Assembly: GCA_016872155.1 (NCBI GenBank)
Contig: VHBB01000003.1
Coordinates: 1-64,000, forward strand
Length of the DNA stretch: 64,000 bases
Direction of reading: 5' to 3'
From: Sphingomonadales bacterium
GTDB lineage: Bacteria; Bacteroidota; Bacteroidia; Chitinophagales; Chitinophagaceae
Position 1 is the first letter of the stretch. Each line of letters starts with the position of its first letter. A program made the translations under genes and the position numbers. The notes under the pieces were generated by a model. It was not told where the DNA came from. It saw nothing but the letters and a program-made list of their open reading frames with translations, and did no database searches. This document shows positions 8,067 through 17,300 of this stretch, piece after piece.

Positions 8067-9162
8067 ATGACAATCGAGAAATTACAGGATATGCGGTCCC
8101 GCCTTGCCGGGATAAGGAGGTTTCTTTGACGTCGAGAACCGACTGCAAAAAATAGCCCAAGACAAACAACTTTCGCTCAGTTCCGGATTCTGGGACGACA
8201 ACAAGCGCGCCACCGAGATCATGAAGAGCATCAAGCTCAACGAATACTGGGTGGGTCTCTACGACATGGCTAACACCGGTGTAGAAGACTTTGCCGTGCT
8301 GTTCGAGTTCTGGAAAGCGGGCGATGCTACCGAAGAAGAAACGCAAGCGGCCTTTCAAAAGGCCATTCAGCTACTCGATGACGCCGAGTTTAAGGCTACG
8401 CTTAACGAGCCCGAAGATGAACTGCCCGCTGTACTGCAGATCAACTCCGGTGCGGGCGGTACCGAAAGCCAAGACTGGGCCGAAATGCTGGCCCGCATGT
8501 ACCGTATGTACGGCGAAAAGCAGGGCTATAAGGTTACCGAATTAGACTGGGTGTGGGGCGATGGGGCCGGTATTAAAACTTGCACCTTGCAATTCGAGGG
8601 GCCCTTTGCCTATGGATTTTTAAAGGCCGAAAGCGGGGTGCACAGATTGGTGCGCATCTCACCCTTCGATAGTAACGCACGTCGTCATACCTCTTTTGTA
8701 TCGGTCTTTGTCTATCCGCTGGTCGACGATACCATCCACATAGAAATTAAAGATGCCGATGTAAAAATGGAGACCGCGCGCAGTGGTGGAGCCGGCGGAC
8801 AAAACGTAAACAAGGTAGAGACCAAGGTAATGCTCACGCACTTGCCCACCGGTATTGTGGTGGTTTGCCAAACCGAGCGCTCGCAACTGGGCAACCGCGA
8901 AAAGGCCATGACCATGCTTAAAAGTCGGCTCTACGAAGAGGAGCTGCGCAAACGCAACGAGATTCGCGATGCGGTTAACAGTACCAAAAAGAAGATCGAG
9001 TGGGGCAGCCAGATTAGAAGCTATGTGTTTCATCCGTACAAGATGATCAAAGACCACCGCACCGATTACGAAGTAGGCAATATTCAACCTGTAATGGATG
9101 GCGAACTCGATGGATTTATTAAAGCCTATTTAATGAGCCAGAAAGAAACGCAGTCTTCGTAA
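8067..9162 (+). CDS. prfB: Peptide chain release factor 2, with programmed +1 frameshift
   Basis: RF2 recognises UGA and UAA stop codons and releases the peptide. Reading begins at ATG 8067 and meets TGA at 8127-8129 after 20 codons. The sequence AGGAGG TTT CTT TGA C is the classic RF2 recoding site, so the ribosome slips +1 on CTT and continues with GAC (8128) to the stop at 9162. The full product is about 364 residues, the standard RF2 length. The SPF stop-codon recognition motif ([11 protein letters not shown]) and the peptidyl-hydrolysis motif GGQ ([11 protein letters not shown]) are intact. A caller that ignores the frameshift would begin at an internal ATG (8221) and lose the first 50 or so residues. 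Synthesis is autoregulated by RF2 level. Confidence 0.95.
8115..8130 (+). promoter_or_regulatory. RF2 programmed frameshift signal
   Basis: An SD-like AGGAGG (8115-8120), a three-base spacer TTT, the slippery CTT (8124-8126) and the stop context TGAC (8127-8130) have the same arrangement and spacing as the E. coli prfB site. It is the clearest SD-like hexamer I noticed next to a translation signal in the window. Confidence 0.93.
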
Positions 9163-9175
9163 ATTTTCAAATTGC

Positions 9176-9183
9176 TACCTTTA
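9176..9183 (+). promoter_or_regulatory. Probable -7 element for pruA
   Basis: TACCTTTA differs from TAnnTTTG only in the last base. It lies 33 bases before the pruA ATG, which would give a leader of about 29 nt. Confidence 0.45.
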
Positions 9184-9216
9184 AAGAACTAACGCATCCT
9201 AGCTAAAATATACCCT

Positions 9217-10848
9217 ATGTCAATTGGAACCTTTTCGTATTTGCTTCCTGCCAACGAGCCGGTACTGGGCTACGCGCCCGGATCTGCCGAACGCAAACGC
9301 TTAAAAGAGACACTGGCCGAACTAAAGAGCCAGCAGGTTGATGTGCCCATGTACATTGGATCAAAAGAGGTTCGAACAGGAAAAAAGGTTTCCATGCATC
9401 CCCCGCACCAGCGCAAGCATGTGTTGGGGTATTTTCATCAGGGCGAAGAAAAGCACGTGCAGCAAGCCATTGATGCGGCGCTCGAGGCCCGCGCTGCCTG
9501 GGCGGCGATGAGTTGGGAAAGTCGCGCTGCTATTTTTTTAAAGGCCGCCGATCTAATGGCCACCAAGTATCGTCCCTATATGACGGGCACTACCATGCTG
9601 GGGCAAAGTAAAAATGCCTTTCAGGCAGAAATCGATGCGGCCTGCGAGCTCATCGACTTTTTACGCTTTAACGTACATTATCTCTCTGAGATCTATAAAC
9701 AACAACCGATAAGCTCGCCGGGTGTGCACAACCGCATGGAGTACCGTTCGCTCGAAGGCTTTGTGCTGGCCGTATCTCCTTTTAATTTTACGGCCATTGG
9801 AGGCAATCTTCCGGCGGCGCCCGCCCTTTGTGGCAACGTTGTCGTCTGGAAATGCGCCAATACGCAGGTGTACTCCGCACAAATGACCATGCGCATATTT
9901 AAAGAAGCCGGACTTCCCGACGGCGTTATCAATTTAATTTATGTAGATGGCGCTACCATTGGTCGCGTTTGTTTTAATCACCGCGACTTTGCCGGTGTGC
10001 ACTTTACCGGTTCTACCGGTGTCTTCAATAACATGTGGGAGACCATTGGCAAGAACATGGGCAAGTACCGCAGCTATCCTCGTATTGTGGGCGAAACCGG
10101 TGGAAAAGATTTTGTCTTGGCCCATCGCTCGGCCGATCCCGATGTATTGGTAACGGCCCTGCTGCGCGGCGCCTTCGAATACCAGGGTCAAAAATGTTCA
10201 GCTGCTTCGCGCGCCTACATTCCCTCTAACCTTGCAGAAGAGGTTAAAAAGAAACTGGTGGCCGGCCTCAAGAGTTTTAAGATGGGCTCGGTCGAGAACT
10301 TCTCGAATTTTATCAATGCGGTAATCGATCAAAAAAGTTTTGACTCGATTAAACGCTATATAGACCAGGCAAAAAAAGATCCTAAGTGTACTATTTTGGC
10401 GGGCGGTAAATGCGACGATAAAGAAGGCTACTTTGTTCAACCCACGCTCATAGAAACCAAGAATCCCCGCTCGCTGACCATGTGCGAAGAGATCTTTGGC
10501 CCCGTGCTTACGATCTATGTATACCCGGCGGGTGGTTTCGAAAAGGCGCTCGAACTAGTCGATACGACTTCGCCTTATGCGCTTACCGGTGCTATTATTG
10601 CACAAGACCGCGCAGCCATAGAAAGGGCCACCGAGCGGCTGCGCCATGCAGCGGGCAATTTTTACATTAACGATAAGCCCACCGGAGCGGTGGTAGGGCA
10701 GCAACCTTTTGGAGGCGGCAGGGCTTCGGGTACAAACGACAAGGCGGGTGCTATGCTCAATTTATATCGCTGGCTGAGTGCTCGTACCCTCAAAGAAACC
10801 TTGGCGCCACCCACCGATTACCGATATCCGTTTTTGGCAGAGGAGTAA
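9217..10848 (+). CDS. pruA: L-glutamate gamma-semialdehyde (1-pyrroline-5-carboxylate) dehydrogenase
   Basis: Oxidises glutamate semialdehyde, from proline or arginine breakdown, to glutamate with NAD+. The 543-residue protein belongs to the aldehyde dehydrogenase superfamily, P5C dehydrogenase group 1. The catalytic Cys327 lies in GQKCSAASRA, and the general base Glu293 lies in VGETGGKDF. The substrate-loop motif QPFGGGRASGTNDKAG near the C-terminus is typical. It is a single-enzyme form with no proline dehydrogenase (PutA) domain, and no proline dehydrogenase gene is in the window. pyrR follows 32 bases later, perhaps from a separate promoter. Confidence 0.93.
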   Translation: MSIGTFSYLLPANEPVLGYAPGSAERKRLKETLAELKSQQVDVPMYIGSKEVRTGKKVSMHPPHQRKHVLGYFHQGEEKHVQQAIDAALEARAAWAAMSWESRAAIFLKAADLMATKYRPYMTGTTMLGQSKNAFQAEIDAACELIDFLRFNVHYLSEIYKQQPISSPGVHNRMEYRSLEGFVLAVSPFNFTAIGGNLPAAPALCGNVVVWKCANTQVYSAQMTMRIFKEAGLPDGVINLIYVDGATIGRVCFNHRDFAGVHFTGSTGVFNNMWETIGKNMGKYRSYPRIVGETGGKDFVLAHRSADPDVLVTALLRGAFEYQGQKCSAASRAYIPSNLAEEVKKKLVAGLKSFKMGSVENFSNFINAVIDQKSFDSIKRYIDQAKKDPKCTILAGGKCDDKEGYFVQPTLIETKNPRSLTMCEEIFGPVLTIYVYPAGGFEKALELVDTTSPYALTGAIIAQDRAAIERATERLRHAAGNFYINDKPTGAVVGQQPFGGGRASGTNDKAGAMLNLYRWLSARTLKETLAPPTDYRYPFLAEE

Positions 10849-10880
10849 TGACTAATTTGCCACCTACAAAAAATTAATTT

Positions 10881-11405
10881 GTGAAGACCCTCATCAATAA
10901 CCAAGCCTTGTTAACCATCATTGACCGGCTGGCCGATCAATTGCTCATCGCTTATCCCGATGTTTCTACAACTGTTTTGGTGGGCATTCAACAGGGCGGG
11001 GTAGTGGTATCGAATCTACTTTACCAAGCCTTGCAAAAAAATAGTAAGGGTGCAATTGTTGAGCACGGTCAACTCGATATTACTTTTTACAGAGACGATG
11101 TGCGCCATAAGATCTTGGCCCCCGATACCATGCATCTTCCGTTTGCCATCGAAGGCAAAACAGTTATTTTGGTAGATGATGTGCTCTTTACAGGCCGCAC
11201 CATCAAAGCCGCTCTTGATGCGCTTTTCGATTATGGACGCCCCGACCGGGTTAAGCTTTGTGTACTGGCCGACCGCCCCGAGCACCGGCAGTTTCCCATA
11301 CAGGCCGATCATATTGGGCAGGTTATTTCTACCCAACGCAATGATAAACTGAAACTTAGGGTCAACGAAAAGGGCCAGGCCGAGCTGCTGCTGCTAAGTG
11401 CGTAA
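10881..11405 (+). CDS. pyrR: PyrR: uracil phosphoribosyltransferase / pyr regulator family
   Basis: A type I phosphoribosyltransferase-fold protein. In Firmicutes PyrR binds pyr mRNA leaders and attenuates transcription, and it also converts uracil and PRPP to UMP. The 174-residue product starts at GTG 10881 and carries the PRPP loop VILVDDVLFTGRT (95-107) and the conserved segment TFYRDD. pyrB begins 22 bases after the stop. No PyrR-type anti-antiterminator or terminator hairpin is visible before pyrR, pyrB or pyrE, so RNA-binding regulation is not supported here and the salvage enzyme role may dominate. A TAATTTG sequence just before the start is a weak promoter candidate. Confidence 0.88.
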   Translation: MKTLINNQALLTIIDRLADQLLIAYPDVSTTVLVGIQQGGVVVSNLLYQALQKNSKGAIVEHGQLDITFYRDDVRHKILAPDTMHLPFAIEGKTVILVDDVLFTGRTIKAALDALFDYGRPDRVKLCVLADRPEHRQFPIQADHIGQVISTQRNDKLKLRVNEKGQAELLLLSA

Positions 11406-11412
11406 AATGCAT

Positions 11413-11420
11413 TAGCTTTG
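11413..11420 (+). promoter_or_regulatory. -7 promoter element for pyrB
   Basis: TAGCTTTG, an exact TAnnTTTG match, lies 7 bases before the pyrB ATG. pyrB could therefore be transcribed separately from pyrR with a leader of about 3 nt. Confidence 0.6.
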
Positions 11421-11427
11421 CTTTTTA

Positions 11428-12360
11428 ATGCAACTATCCACCAAACACCTGCTGGGCATTAAAAATCTCTCCTCACAAGACATCTCTCTTATTTTATCGA
11501 CAGCCGAACAGTTCAAAGAAGTTTTGCAGCGTCCGGTCAAAAAGGTTCCTTCGCTGCGCGAGGTAACCATCGTTAATCTTTTTTACGAGAATTCTACCCG
11601 CACGCGCATCTCTTTTGAGCTGGCCGAAAAAAGACTAAGTGCCGATACCATCAATTTTGCCGCTTCTTCTTCTTCGGCTGCCAAAGGCGAGACCTTGCTC
11701 GACACGGTCAACAATATCTTATCGATGAAGGTCGATATGGTGGTGATGCGCCATAGCGCCAGCGGTGCCCCGCACTTTTTAGCCCAGCATATTCCGGCCG
11801 CCATTGTCAATGCCGGCGATGGCATCAACGAGCATCCTACCCAAGCATTACTCGATGCGTTTTCGATACAAGAAAAAACCGGTTCGCTGCAAGGAAGAAA
11901 AGTAGCGTTGATCGGCGATATTATGCACTCGCGCGTGGCGCAAAGCAATATCTACTTGCTTAAAAAAATGGGAGCCGAGGTGGTGGTCTGCGGCCCGCCC
12001 ACGTTAATTCCCAAACATATTGCATCTGCACTAGGTGTATCGGTTAGCTATAACATTAAAGAAACCCTGGCCTGGTGCGATGTGGCCAATGTGCTTCGCA
12101 TACAACTCGAAAGACAAAACCAGGTTCTGTTCTCTTCGCTTCGAGAGTACAATATTGCCTACGGCATCAGCCGCCAACTGCTCGATAGCCTAAATAAAGA
12201 GATCGTGATTATGCATCCCGGGCCCATTAACCGCGGCGTAGAATTAAACAGCGATGTGGCCGATAGCAAACAATCCATTATCTTACAGCAGGTAGAAAAT
12301 GGAGTAGCCGTACGAATGGCGGTCTTGTATTTACTCTCTGGCCGCACGGCGCAAGCCTGA
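11428..12360 (+). CDS. pyrB: Aspartate carbamoyltransferase, catalytic chain
   Basis: Second step of pyrimidine synthesis: carbamoyl phosphate plus aspartate gives N-carbamoyl-aspartate. The 310-residue length is normal for the catalytic chain. The carbamoyl-phosphate motif STRTR is at 56-60, HPTQALLDAF is near 135, and the C-terminal HPGPINRGVE segment is present. No regulatory chain (pyrI) gene is adjacent. It lies between pyrR and coaD, with pyrE 1.1 kb further on. Confidence 0.96.
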   Translation: MQLSTKHLLGIKNLSSQDISLILSTAEQFKEVLQRPVKKVPSLREVTIVNLFYENSTRTRISFELAEKRLSADTINFAASSSSAAKGETLLDTVNNILSMKVDMVVMRHSASGAPHFLAQHIPAAIVNAGDGINEHPTQALLDAFSIQEKTGSLQGRKVALIGDIMHSRVAQSNIYLLKKMGAEVVVCGPPTLIPKHIASALGVSVSYNIKETLAWCDVANVLRIQLERQNQVLFSSLREYNIAYGISRQLLDSLNKEIVIMHPGPINRGVELNSDVADSKQSIILQQVENGVAVRMAVLYLLSGRTAQA

Positions 12361-12372
12361 TAAACTGACCCT

Positions 12373-12846
12373 ATGCAACGCATCTGTCTTTTTCCCGGCA
12401 CCTTTGATCCGCTCACCCTGGGTCATGTCGATATCATTAACCGGGCCCTGCCGCTTTTTGACAAGATTATTGTAGGGATAGGCTTAAATGCAGCTAAAGC
12501 ACCCATGTTCTCTCCAGAACAACGCCTGCAATGGGTCAGCGAGATCTATGCCAACGACAGTCGGGTAGAGGGCGCGGTCTACGACGGTCTAACGGTTGAC
12601 TACTGCAAAAAGATCGGGGCTCATTTTATACTTCGTGGCATTCGTTACGTAAGCGATTTTGAATACGAAAAGACCATTGCCGACGCCAACCGTACGCTCG
12701 ATAAGACCATCGAGACCATCTTTTTGACCGGAGAACCCAAATACACTTCGGTTGCTTCTACCATTGTACGCGATATCCTCAGAAATAATGGGGATGCCTC
12801 TCCTTTTTTACCCGAGATCGTCTGGGCTTCGCTGCGCCAGCACTAA
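12373..12846 (+). CDS. coaD: Phosphopantetheine adenylyltransferase
   Basis: Catalyses the penultimate step of coenzyme A synthesis, transferring AMP from ATP to 4'-phosphopantetheine. The 157-residue protein has the nucleotidyltransferase signature GTFDPLTLGH (9-18), with His18 of the HxGH motif, the conserved ILRGIRYVSDFEYE region, and a variant of the ISSTxxR motif reading VASTIVRDIL. It starts 12 bases after pyrB. Its last 39 bases overlap the 3' end of the convergent Nudix gene. Confidence 0.95.
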   Translation: MQRICLFPGTFDPLTLGHVDIINRALPLFDKIIVGIGLNAAKAPMFSPEQRLQWVSEIYANDSRVEGAVYDGLTVDYCKKIGAHFILRGIRYVSDFEYEKTIADANRTLDKTIETIFLTGEPKYTSVASTIVRDILRNNGDASPFLPEIVWASLRQH

Positions 12847-13449
12847 CACATCCTTAATGGTGTGATAGGTGTTTTGCAAATAAGGATCCAGCTCATGGAT
12901 CGGCACCCACTTGAGATCGGTAATATCCTCTTCGCGTTGCGGGGTCAATGAATGGCTGTCGGATGTTTTCATTTTAAACCACTGTACAAGCTTAAAGATC
13001 GGCTGGCCGCTTTCTATGTAACAATAAGCCGAAGAACCTATTTTTTCTTGCAAGGTCAGGTTTTGAAGACCGGTTTCTTCCCTCACTTCTCGTAGTGCAC
13101 AATCGACGATCGATTCGCCCGCATCGAGTTTTCCTTTTGGAAGATCCCACATTCCGCGGCGAAAGATCAGCAAGAGTTCGTCGGCATCGTTAACGACTAC
13201 GCCACCCGCAGCCTCTATTGTAACAGTAGGGGAGAGTAAGGCCTTCATCAGTTTTTCTATGTCGTGGTAGAGATAAAAACAGGGGTAATCGCCGGGTTTT
13301 TCCAATAATTTCCAGCAGGCCGCAACAGAACTCGCAGAAAGATCCTTTAAAAAAATGGCATCGGGAAGATCAGCATAGTCTTCGCTGATCTCATCGAGAT
13401 TAGATGATAAAAAAACGGGGTGACCTCCAAAATATATCTTGTAAATCAT
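12808..13449 (-). CDS. Nudix hydrolase with N-terminal extension
   Basis: A 213-residue protein. The Nudix domain covers about 76-213, with the complete box G106-x5-E112-x7-REVREETGL that binds the divalent metal and pyrophosphate substrate. WDLPKGKLDAGES is typical of NUDIX enzymes that clean up nucleotide or nucleoside diphosphate derivatives. The first 75 residues are not part of the fold and I do not recognise them. The substrate cannot be read from the sequence. The stop overlaps the end of coaD on the opposite strand, and the start faces pyrE across a 49-base gap. Confidence 0.85.
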   Translation of the reverse strand: MIYKIYFGGHPVFLSSNLDEISEDYADLPDAIFLKDLSASSVAACWKLLEKPGDYPCFYLYHDIEKLMKALLSPTVTIEAAGGVVVNDADELLLIFRRGMWDLPKGKLDAGESIVDCALREVREETGLQNLTLQEKIGSSAYCYIESGQPIFKLVQWFKMKTSDSHSLTPQREEDITDLKWVPIHELDPYLQNTYHTIKDVLVLAQRSPDDLG

Positions 13450-13486
13450 AAGGGTAGATAATTAGTGATTTGAGAATAAGGTTTAC

Positions 13487-13494
13487 TATTTTTG
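13487..13494 (+). promoter_or_regulatory. -7 promoter element for pyrE (leaderless geometry)
   Basis: TATTTTTG matches TAnnTTTG, with four bases (AAAC) before the pyrE ATG at 13499. By comparison with rnpB, transcription should start at the A of the start codon. Confidence 0.75.
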
Positions 13495-13498
13495 AAAC

Positions 13499-14128
13499 AT
13501 GACGGATGCATCGATCATTGCCGAAAAACTATTACAAGTTAAAGCCGTGGCGCTTAAACCTCAAGGGTTTTTTACCTGGGCCAGCGGTTGGAAAAGCCCC
13601 ATCTATTGTGACAACCGAAAAGTGCTCTCCCATCCGTACGTGCGCGATTTTATTAAATCGGAGCTCTGCAATGTTGTTTTCGAACGCTTCGAAACAGCGC
13701 AGGGATTGGCCGGTGTTGCCACGGCGGGTATTCCCTGGGGGGCTATGGCGGCCGATCAGCTAAAGCTGCCCTTTATGTATGTTCGCCCTAAACCCAAAGA
13801 ACACGGCCTGGGCAACCAGATCGAGGGGGAGTACCAGCCCGGGCAAAGGGTGGTGGTGGTCGAAGACCTTGTGTCGACAGGCAAGAGCAGTTTACAGGCC
13901 GTAGATGCCCTTTTGGACAAGGGGTTGGATGTAATTGGAATGGTGTCTATCTTCAATTATGGGTTTCCAGTAGCTAAACAAGAAATTGAGAAAAAATCTA
14001 TAAACTATTATTCTTTAACAGATTATCCTACTCTTTTAGCGCTAGCCCGGTCTAAGGGCACTCTTTCGGAAGCTGAATTTTCGCTGCTTAATGAGTGGCA
14101 AAAAGACCCTGCGGGATGGGGGCGGTAG
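13499..14128 (+). CDS. pyrE: Orotate phosphoribosyltransferase
   Basis: Converts orotate and PRPP to orotidine 5'-phosphate in de novo pyrimidine synthesis. The 209-residue protein carries the PRPP-binding motif VVVVEDLVSTGKS (about 118-130) and the FTWASGWKSPIYCDNR substrate region near the N-terminus. It is divergent from the Nudix gene and grouped loosely with pyrR and pyrB. A T-rich stretch follows the stop (14161-14180) without a clear hairpin. Confidence 0.95.
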   Translation: MTDASIIAEKLLQVKAVALKPQGFFTWASGWKSPIYCDNRKVLSHPYVRDFIKSELCNVVFERFETAQGLAGVATAGIPWGAMAADQLKLPFMYVRPKPKEHGLGNQIEGEYQPGQRVVVVEDLVSTGKSSLQAVDALLDKGLDVIGMVSIFNYGFPVAKQEIEKKSINYYSLTDYPTLLALARSKGTLSEAEFSLLNEWQKDPAGWGR

Positions 14129-14313
14129 GCCACGTTTTTGACCTCCAGATTTTATTGAGAACCTTTTTTTAATTTTTTTCGAGCTTGTTTTTAAACGTTT
14201 AGTCTTTTCTTATCTCTAAACGGACAACAAAACCAAGATGTAAGACGTTATTTGTCAACAATTTTTAAGAATGTTTACTTACATTCGCAAGCCCTTTTAT
14301 CAAAAACTTCCCA
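14129..14313. other. Intergenic region upstream of the large PKD protein
   Basis: 185 bases, A/T rich. It holds T runs after pyrE (14161-14180) that may help termination, and TACATTCG at 14280-14287, a one-mismatch -7 element, with TTTG at 14251-14254 upstream at a longer spacing than usual. No gene is seen. Confidence 0.4.
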
Positions 14314-17300
14314 ATGCGCTCTTTCTGCAGTAGAAAATCCTTTTTTTTAATGCTTCTCTGCTGCTTTACTCTTGGGATACATGCACAAGATTTTTCTAAC
14401 AGGGGTAGGGAGTTTTGGGTGGCTTATAGTTACCATGTCGGGATGGTCAACGCGGGTGGCGCTCCTGCCATGACGCTCTATTTAACATCTCCCGTCGCAA
14501 CTACCTACACCGTTGAGGCATTTGGTGCTGCAGGGCCTCCGATTAGCACGGGCAACATCAATGCCAACCAGGTAATACCGGTTATTATTCCTAACACTTT
14601 TTTTATTAATGTAAATGGCCTAGCGCCAGCCGGCCGCGCCATTCGGGTAACCGCGGCAGAACCCATAGCGCTGTATTCTTTTATAACAAGAAGTTCTGCT
14701 AGTGCGGCCACCTTGTGTCTGCCTACCAATGTGCTGGGGCGTGAATATGTTGCTTCAAGTTTTACACAGGTTTCTAACGAAGCGAACGCCTGCTCCTATA
14801 TTACTATAGTTGGAGTAGAAGATAATACCAATGTTGATATTACGGTTACGGCAGCAACCCGTGGAAACTGGGCAGCGGGCTCCACCAACCGAATCACGTT
14901 GAACAAAGGAGATGTTTATCAAGTATTAGGAACAACCACGGGTAGTAATGGGGTAGATCTCTCCGGTTCAAAAATTGTATCGGTGGCATCGGGTACGTCT
15001 TCTTGCAAAAGAATCGCAGTTTTTTCCGGTTCCGGTAAACTAGGAATTGCCGCTGGTGGATGTAACAATCCCTCGGCAGACAATTTGTACCAACAGCTTT
15101 ATCCTGTATCTACATGGGGAAAAAGATTTCTTACAGCTCCATCATCGGGTCGTCCCTTCAATTACTATAGAGTCTACAGAAAAAGTAGCTCTACTGCACT
15201 ATCAGTAAATGGGGTAGCGGTGGCTCCCACCTCGTTTACCAATGATTATTATCAATTCTACAATAACACACTAAATCTCATTGAGTCGAACGAACCCGTC
15301 GCAGTTGCACAGTATTTTCCAAGTCAGAGCTGCCCTGCCGGGGCGGGAGGTAATCCGAATCCTTACGATCCCGAGATGATCATCTTAAGTCCCTTGGAAC
15401 AAAACATAAAGGATGTTACGCTGCAAAATAGCCCACTAACCAACAATACGATCACCCATCAACATTACATACAAGTTATAATGCCCAATACCGGAACGGC
15501 AATAAGTTCTTTTCGTTTTGATGGAAATCCGGTTACGGCAGCCTCTTGGATTCCCCATTCGCAAGATAATACCTACTCTTATCTCTACTTAAATAATGTG
15601 ACTGTTGGCAATCACCGAATCAGTTCTGATTCCGGTTTCGTGGCGCTGGCCTACGGTTACGGAGCCACTGAGTCGTATGGATATTCTGCCGGTGCCAATG
15701 TAAAGGACCTTTATCAATACTTGAGTGTTACCAGTAACGGAGTGCTAACGCCTACACCACGTTCTTGTGTCAATACCCCCATTAAGTTTGGTATTACTTT
15801 TCCTTACGAACCTCCTCAAATAAGATGGGTGTTTGGTTCTGCATTGAATGCTATTGGCATTGCCAATACTACCCTTCCAAACCCGACTTACACTTCTACC
15901 TCTGTTGTACAGGGTAGAACACTTTACTACTACGAATTGCCAAGCTTATATAACATTAGCACGACAGGAGTATATCCCATAACAGTCTTTGCGGTCAACA
16001 ATGGACCCGATGGTTGCGGAGGCGAGCAAGAGATCAAATACGATTTAACCATCGATCCAAAACCTCAAGCTTCATTTACCTATTCTGGATCTTGTCTAAA
16101 TTCTCCAATCACATTCACAGATAATTCAGCGGCCGGCAATTCTCCCATCACGGCCTATTCTTGGTCATTTGGTGATAATAATACTTCTACCCAGTTCAAT
16201 CCAACTTATACTTATTCCACAGCAGGTACGTACAGTGTATCTTATTCAATTTCCAATAATATCGGATGCATATCAGAACCCTTTGTCTTGCCGATCAATG
16301 TAGTTGCTCCGCCAACCGCTACGATTACCGGAGGAGGATTAACATGTATTAACTCGCCCCTTTCACCGCAAGTTACCTTTACAGGATCGGGAGGTACTGC
16401 ACCTTATATCTTCCAATATACGATCAATGGGACAGGTCCGCTTTCTGCCACCACATTATCTTCTACCAATTCAGTGACCATAAGTGCGCCCACCAACCAG
16501 CTGGGAATTTTTTCTTACACAATTTCTAGTGTAACAGAGTCAGGAGCTGGAGCTTGCAGCCAAGTACAAACCGGTACGGTGACGGTTACCATCAACACCA
16601 ACCCATCGGCCACCATTACCGGTACGACCGAAGTTTGTAAGGGGACGGCCTTCCCGCCGGTTACGTTTACCGGAAGCGATGGAACGCCTCCTTATACATT
16701 TACATATAACATCAATGGCGGTCCTTCGCTGGTCGCGAGTACACTTTCCAGCTCTTCTTCTACTGCACTGTTAATCTCTACGGTTACTCCGGGCACTTAT
16801 ACCTATAACTTAACAGGAGTAGTCGATGTAAACAATACGGTTTGCAGCGGATCTCCTACGGGCAGCGCCACGGTTATTGTAAACGACCTGCCTACTGCCA
16901 CTATTAGTGGAACCACCAGTGTTTGTTTGAGCGCCACAGAACCACAGATTAGTTTTACCGGTGCCAATGGAACAGCGCCCTATACTTTCTTTTACACCAT
17001 TAATGGGGCTGGGACCTTAAGTGTTACTAGCAATGGCAACACAGCCACCGTTCCGGTACCTACCACAACGGCAGGCACCTTTACCTATACGCTGCAAAGC
17101 GTAAGAGATGCCAGTGTTACCGCCTGTACGCAGCCCCAATCCGGTACTGCTGTGGTAACAGTTTGGCCACGTCCGCAAGCAGCTTATACGACCAGTTCTC
17201 CTGTCTGCCAGGCTGGGGTCATTAGTTTTACCGATCAGTCCATCGCTAACGTAGGTACAGTTACGGGTTGGTTGTGGAATTTTGGGGATCCCTTAAGTGG

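Noticed and set aside
10860-11427. PyrR-type attenuator before pyrR or pyrB
   Set aside because: No competing hairpins or T tract are present in the short gaps, so leader attenuation is not supported.
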